The notes beneath the pieces were generated by a model that was not told the DNA's origin, did not search any database, and saw only the letters and a list, made by a program, of their open reading frames with translations. A DNA stretch of 8,052 nucleotides from JAEKLB01 sp050249235 (GTDB lineage Bacteria > Actinomycetota > Acidimicrobiia > Acidimicrobiales > CADCSY01), in NCBI GenBank assembly GCA_050249235.1, contig JBFWQW010000123.1:1-8052 (forward strand), in the 5' to 3' direction. A program made the translations under genes and the position numbers. Positions 5,370 through 8,052 of the stretch are shown here, piece by piece; position 1 is the first letter of the stretch, and each line of letters starts with the position of its first letter.

Positions 5370-6662
5370 ATGCGAGAGCGGAGCGGGCTGGCGCCCCGGT
5401 CAGCCATCGTCCGTGCCGCCCGGCGCGTCGCCGACCGGGTGGTGGCGCCCTACGTCGATGCCATCGTGGCCCAGCTCCGGTCGAGCGGCCAGCTCGCGCA
5501 CGGGGAGACCCAGCTCCGGTCGAGCGGCCAGCTCGCGCACGGGGAGAACCAGCCCCCGGTCGTCGACGGGACGGCGGCGGCGCCCGCCGGGCACGGCACG
5601 AGCGACGCCTTCCACCACGCCAACCACGCCCTGCGGACGATGGAGCTCGAGCGGGTGCCGAAGGGCGCCAGGCACGCGTTGAGCGTCGGCGCCAACGGGC
5701 GGTGGTACTTCGACTGGTTCGAGGAGGCCGTGGGGCCGGTGATCGAGCACGTCGGCGTCGAGGCGTTCGAGCCGGAGCCCGTCGACCTCCAGCCCTACGT
5801 CCGTTGGCTCCCGTCGACCGCCGACCACATGGACGGCGTCGACGACCGCTCGATCGACCTGGTGTTCGCCGGCCAGACCACCGAGCACCTCTGGTCGGGT
5901 GAGCTGGCCGGCTTCCTCGGCGAGGCTCACCGTGTGCTCCGCCCGGACGGCTGGCTCGTGCTCGACAGCCCGAACCGGCTCGTCACGGAGCACCTGCACT
6001 GGAGCCACGGTGGCCACACGGTCGAGCTGGCGGCGGCCGAGATCGCCGAGCTGGTCGGCCTGGCCGGCTTCGAGGTCGTGTCCGTCACCGGGATCTGGCG
6101 GTGCGAGATCGACGGCTCCGTCCTCCAGCTCGAGGAGGGGATCGACGACCCGGCCGTGTTCGCCCGCCGGGCGGCGACGGCACGAGACGAGCCGGACCGC
6201 TCCTTCGTCTGGTGGCTGGTGGCCCGCCGGACCGACGCCGCGCCCGACCCGGGTCTGACCGCCCGCACCCGCGAGATCTTCGAGTCGCACTGGGACCGGC
6301 GGCTGTGTCGGGGCCTGTTCCCCACGCCCGACGCCGATCGCCTGGATGTGCCGGCCGGGACGGGGGGCACGCTCGGCCAGACGCTTCCGTTCCCGCTGCG
6401 GGCCGGTCGTCACGAGGTGTCGGTGACCATCGACGAGGGCGAGTGGTCCGACCTGGCCGGCTTCCGCCTCGAGGTGGTCGACCCGGGCGGACAGGTCCTG
6501 CACCGCCTCGACCCGTCTGCGGCGACCGGTGTCGGGGCCACCCGCACGTGGGCCTTCGAGCAGGCCGGTCTCTGCTTCGCCGTGGTCGCCCGCCTCGTGG
6601 CGGACGCCGCCGGCGGGCCGGTCGCGGTCCGGCTGCCCCTCGCCTGGCGCTGCGATGTCTGA
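5370..6662 (+). CDS. Class I SAM-dependent methyltransferase-like protein with C-terminal beta-rich domain
   Basis: 430 residues. After an Arg/Ala-rich N-terminus and a linker with a duplicated 13-residue unit (34-59), a Rossmann-type methyltransferase domain covers about 95-260: motif I region ALSVGANGRWYFDWFEE (103-119), acidic strand end GVEAFEPEP, SIDLVFAGQTTEHLW (161-175), HRVLRPDGWLVLDSPN (187-202), then SHGGHTVELAAAEIAELVGL. Motif I is unusual: the acidic residue normally before V-G is Ser105 and the glycine pattern is GANG, not GxGxG. Residues about 325-430 look like a beta-sandwich (alternating strands such as RHEVSVTIDEGEW and FRLEVVDPGGQVLHRL) and may bind carbohydrate or the partner protein. 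The substrate is unknown; surface-glycan modification is only a guess. It overlaps the next gene by 8 nt, so the two are probably co-translated. Alternatively it is a catalytically weak partner of that enzyme. Confidence 0.75.
   Translation: MRERSGLAPRSAIVRAARRVADRVVAPYVDAIVAQLRSSGQLAHGETQLRSSGQLAHGENQPPVVDGTAAAPAGHGTSDAFHHANHALRTMELERVPKGARHALSVGANGRWYFDWFEEAVGPVIEHVGVEAFEPEPVDLQPYVRWLPSTADHMDGVDDRSIDLVFAGQTTEHLWSGELAGFLGEAHRVLRPDGWLVLDSPNRLVTEHLHWSHGGHTVELAAAEIAELVGLAGFEVVSVTGIWRCEIDGSVLQLEEGIDDPAVFARRAATARDEPDRSFVWWLVARRTDAAPDPGLTARTREIFESHWDRRLCRGLFPTPDADRLDVPAGTGGTLGQTLPFPLRAGRHEVSVTIDEGEWSDLAGFRLEVVDPGGQVLHRLDPSAATGVGATRTWAFEQAGLCFAVVARLVADAAGGPVAVRLPLAWRCDV
5470..5547 (+). repeat. Perfect 39-bp tandem duplication inside the first methyltransferase gene
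   Basis: Positions 5470-5508 and 5509-5547 are identical over all 39 bases and directly adjacent. The period is 13 codons, so the frame is kept and the protein carries QLRSSGQLAHGET followed by QLRSSGQLAHGEN. Identity at every third base shows the duplication is recent or still exchanging copy number. Confidence 0.97.
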
Positions 6663-7887
6663 CCCCGCGGCGGCGATCGCGGCGCACCACCAGCGGGCCC
6701 TGCTCGACCGACTGGTGTGCCCCCGTTGCCGCGGTCCGCTCGAGCTCACCGACCCGCTGGCCCGCCTCGGAGCGATCGCCCAGGCGGGGATCGCCTGCGG
6801 CCGCTGCGGTCCGGTCGGCAGCATCGACGGCTATCGGCCGTCCTTCCTCGAGCGCGACCTCGGCGCCGCCGACCGCCTCGAGGGCCTCGTCCACGAGCCG
6901 GTCGAGCTGCGCCTGGCCAGGCTGGCCCGCTCGGGCGATTGGCGGGAGGTCCCCGAGGGGATCGCCGGCGCCGGAGTCGGGTCGCAGCTCGGGGGCCTGG
7001 TCGACGGGGCCGGCATCCGCTTCGAGCTCCTCGCCCATCCGTGGAGCGGCCGCGTCTGCTTCCAGCTCGGCGACGAGACGACCGTGGTCGACCTCCACGC
7101 CGACGAGGTCCGCACCGAGGTGGTGGTCCTGCGGGCCCCGGTCGACGAGACGGTTGCGTGGTCGCTCTCGATCCTCGAGTCCGACGACCCGACCCACGAC
7201 CAGGTGATCCTCCACGAGCTGGCCGCCTACGTCCCCGTCGGCCGGGCGGCGCCGATCCGTCTCAGCGGCGACAACCGGGGCAACCCCTATCCGGCCCGCT
7301 TCGAGGCGATGCTGCGGGAACTGCCGCCGGATGCCCTCGTGCTCGACCTCGGCGGCGGCGACCGGCGGCACCCCGATCCCCGGGTGTTCAACCTCGAGTA
7401 CCTGCCCTACCGGCGCGTCGACCTCTACGGCGACGGGCTCTCGTTGCCCTTCGCCGACGACACGTTCGACTTCGTGCTGAGCCAGGCCGTGCTGGAGCAC
7501 GTGCCCGACCCGCCGGGGGCGGTGGCGGAGATCAGCCGGGTGCTCAGGCCGGGCGCCCCGGTGTATGCCGAGTTCGCCTTCATGCAGCCGCTCCACGCCG
7601 TGCCGTTCCACTTCTTCAACATCACGCCCCACGGCGCACGGCTCCTCTTCGAGGGCTTCGAGCAGGTCGACATCAGCTCGTTCGGCGGCCTCGGGGAGAC
7701 GATGCGCTGGTTCTTCCGCCTCCTCGACGGTGAGGGCCGGCTGGGTCCCGACGCGGCCGGCCAGGTGCTCGGCGCCCTCGACCGCCTCGATGCCGAGCTC
7801 ACCGAGCGGGAGCTGGCGATGGTGTCGTCGGCCGTGGCGGTGGTGGCCTACGCCCCCCGGGCCGCGGCCGACGCCCTCACCGCCTGA
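6655..7887 (+). CDS. Zinc-ribbon / class I SAM-dependent methyltransferase fusion
   Basis: 410 residues. An N-terminal zinc ribbon has CPRC at 22-25 and CGRC at 48-51. A beta-rich middle domain follows at about 110-205 (FELLAHPWSGRVCFQL, TTVVDLHADEVRTEVVVL). The C-terminal half is a methyltransferase: motif I VLDLGGGD (229-236), YGDGLSLPFADDTFDFVLSQ (258-276), AVLEHVPDP, and SRVLRPGAPVYAEFAFMQPL, which places a standard Methyltransf_11-type core at about 225-330. The HAVPFHFFNITPHGARLLFE segment often follows this core in enzymes acting on sugars or polyketides. All SAM-binding residues look intact, unlike the upstream partner. ATG 6655 overlaps the previous stop (ATGTCTGA), which fixes the start. 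The substrate is not identifiable; adjacent expression suggests the two proteins act on the same substrate or as a complex. The gene ends about 40 bp before a probable insertion sequence. Confidence 0.8.
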   Translation: MSDPAAAIAAHHQRALLDRLVCPRCRGPLELTDPLARLGAIAQAGIACGRCGPVGSIDGYRPSFLERDLGAADRLEGLVHEPVELRLARLARSGDWREVPEGIAGAGVGSQLGGLVDGAGIRFELLAHPWSGRVCFQLGDETTVVDLHADEVRTEVVVLRAPVDETVAWSLSILESDDPTHDQVILHELAAYVPVGRAAPIRLSGDNRGNPYPARFEAMLRELPPDALVLDLGGGDRRHPDPRVFNLEYLPYRRVDLYGDGLSLPFADDTFDFVLSQAVLEHVPDPPGAVAEISRVLRPGAPVYAEFAFMQPLHAVPFHFFNITPHGARLLFEGFEQVDISSFGGLGETMRWFFRLLDGEGRLGPDAAGQVLGALDRLDAELTERELAMVSSAVAVVAYAPRAAADALTA

Positions 7888-7930
7888 CCTCCCGTTCTCT
7901 GTCGACCCAGCCGGAACAGCCCCGGTGTTG

Positions 7931-7981
7931 TGTCGCGCGACATGTCTGACACTGATGTCGCGGGACATCCCTGACAGTCAG
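7931..7981. repeat. Cluster of TGTC/GACA palindromes with a 21-nt direct repeat
   Basis: TGTCGCGCGACA (7931-7942) is a perfect palindrome; TGTCTGACA (7943-7951) has 4-bp arms; GATGTCGCGGGACATC (7954-7969) has 6-bp arms; CTGACAGTCAG (7971-7981) has 5-bp arms. In addition, 7931-7951 and 7956-7976 are direct repeats with 18 of 21 bases equal, 25 bp apart. Such arrays fit transposase or repressor binding sites at an IS end. Confidence 0.8.
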
Positions 7982-8052
7982 GCTATGACGCGAGAGCGGC
8001 GAGGCCCTCCGCGAGGCCGCCCTGAGCCGTGGTAGCGGCGAGTGGGATCGAG
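7978..8052 (-). CDS. C-terminus of an IS481-family transposase (partial)
   Basis: The minus strand is open from the window edge to TGA (complement of 7978-7980), giving 24 residues starting LDPTRRYHGSGRPR. IS481-family DDE transposases commonly end with a segment like LDPTRDYQ, so the start of this fragment matches by eye. The rest is basic low-complexity sequence. The stop lies inside the last palindrome of the terminal repeat cluster, as expected for a transposase gene that reaches close to the element end. With only 24 residues, chance similarity cannot be excluded; the catalytic DDE core would be beyond the window. Confidence 0.4.
   Translation of the reverse strand, partial: LDPTRRYHGSGRPRGGPRRSRVIA

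Larger units (their letters stand above)
7926..8052 (-). mobile_element. End of a probable IS481-type insertion sequence (partial, runs off the window)
   Basis: Three TGT triplets at 7926, 7929 and 7931 are possible outer ends; IS481 elements begin with TGT. Inside them is a 21-nt near-repeat with palindromes (7931-7976), then the C-terminus of a transposase-like ORF on the minus strand. The exact border and target duplication cannot be set without the other end. Confidence 0.45.

Noticed and set aside
5400..6824. A 474-residue minus-strand frame over the first methyltransferase
   Set aside because: Low-complexity Arg/Gly/Pro/Val composition with no motif; the plus strand has clear methyltransferase features.
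6085..7968. A 627-residue minus-strand frame starting inside the terminal palindrome cluster (MSRDISVRHVARH)
   Set aside because: It is antisense to both methyltransferase genes and its composition is that of a shadow frame. Its first residues come only from translating the TGTC/GACA repeats.
7931..7976. CRISPR-like direct repeats
   Set aside because: Only two copies, imperfect, with a 4-nt gap instead of a spacer and no cas genes; palindromic IS-end sites explain them better.
7985..8035. A short plus-strand ORF from ATG 7985 after the palindrome cluster
   Set aside because: Only 16 codons before TAG, no ribosome binding site, and the minus-strand frame in the same place fits a transposase end better.

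Overview
The window is very GC-rich, with GTG starts, GTGA stop/start overlaps, TANNNT-type -10 boxes placed almost on top of start codons, and a BldG-like protein. Together these point to a high-GC actinobacterium. An Acidimicrobiia-like lineage is a guess from the protein style, not something the sequence proves.

Positions 1-2435 (+) hold the 3' part of a tight secretion / Flp-pilus (Tad) operon. In order: the last codons of an upstream gene (position suggests the TadA ATPase), the two inner-membrane platform proteins TadB and TadC, a small Flp-type pilin, and a TadE-type pseudopilin. Three of the four junctions are stop/start overlaps (GTGCTGA, GTGA, GTGA). Only the pilin has its own gap and a strong ribosome binding site, as expected for the subunit needed in highest amount. 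Pilin and TadE share the same processing motif, Gly|Gln with Glu at +5. The usual TadF/TadG-type gene does not follow.

Positions 2458-4824 (-) encode a 788-residue SF2 helicase of the MrfA/YprA/Hrq1 family with the C-terminal zinc-binding module (DUF1998/MZB), probably a DNA-repair helicase. It converges on tadE with only 22 bp between stops. It diverges from a BldG-type anti-anti-sigma factor (4979-5314, +) across a 154-bp region rich in repeats and promoter-like sequence. The order tad genes - helicase - bldG is, from memory, also found in Streptomyces and partly in Mycobacterium, so the left two thirds look like conserved chromosome.

Positions 5370-7887 (+) are a two-gene operon (8-nt overlap) of multidomain class I SAM-dependent methyltransferase-like proteins with mirrored layouts: methyltransferase then beta-rich domain in the first; zinc ribbon, beta-rich domain, then methyltransferase in the second. 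The first gene has a promoter-like sequence giving an almost leaderless mRNA, and a perfect 39-bp in-frame tandem duplication. The substrate is unknown; a cell-surface glycan is the usual context for such genes, but nothing here proves it.

From about 7926 to the end lies what looks like the end of an IS481-type insertion sequence: a dense cluster of TGTC/GACA palindromes followed by the last 24 codons of a minus-strand ORF whose residues resemble IS481 transposase C-termini. The conserved block therefore appears to stop at a mobile element about 40 bp after the methyltransferase operon. No gene-free stretch exceeds 300 bases; the longest gaps are 154 bp (4825-4978) and 90 bp (7888-7977).
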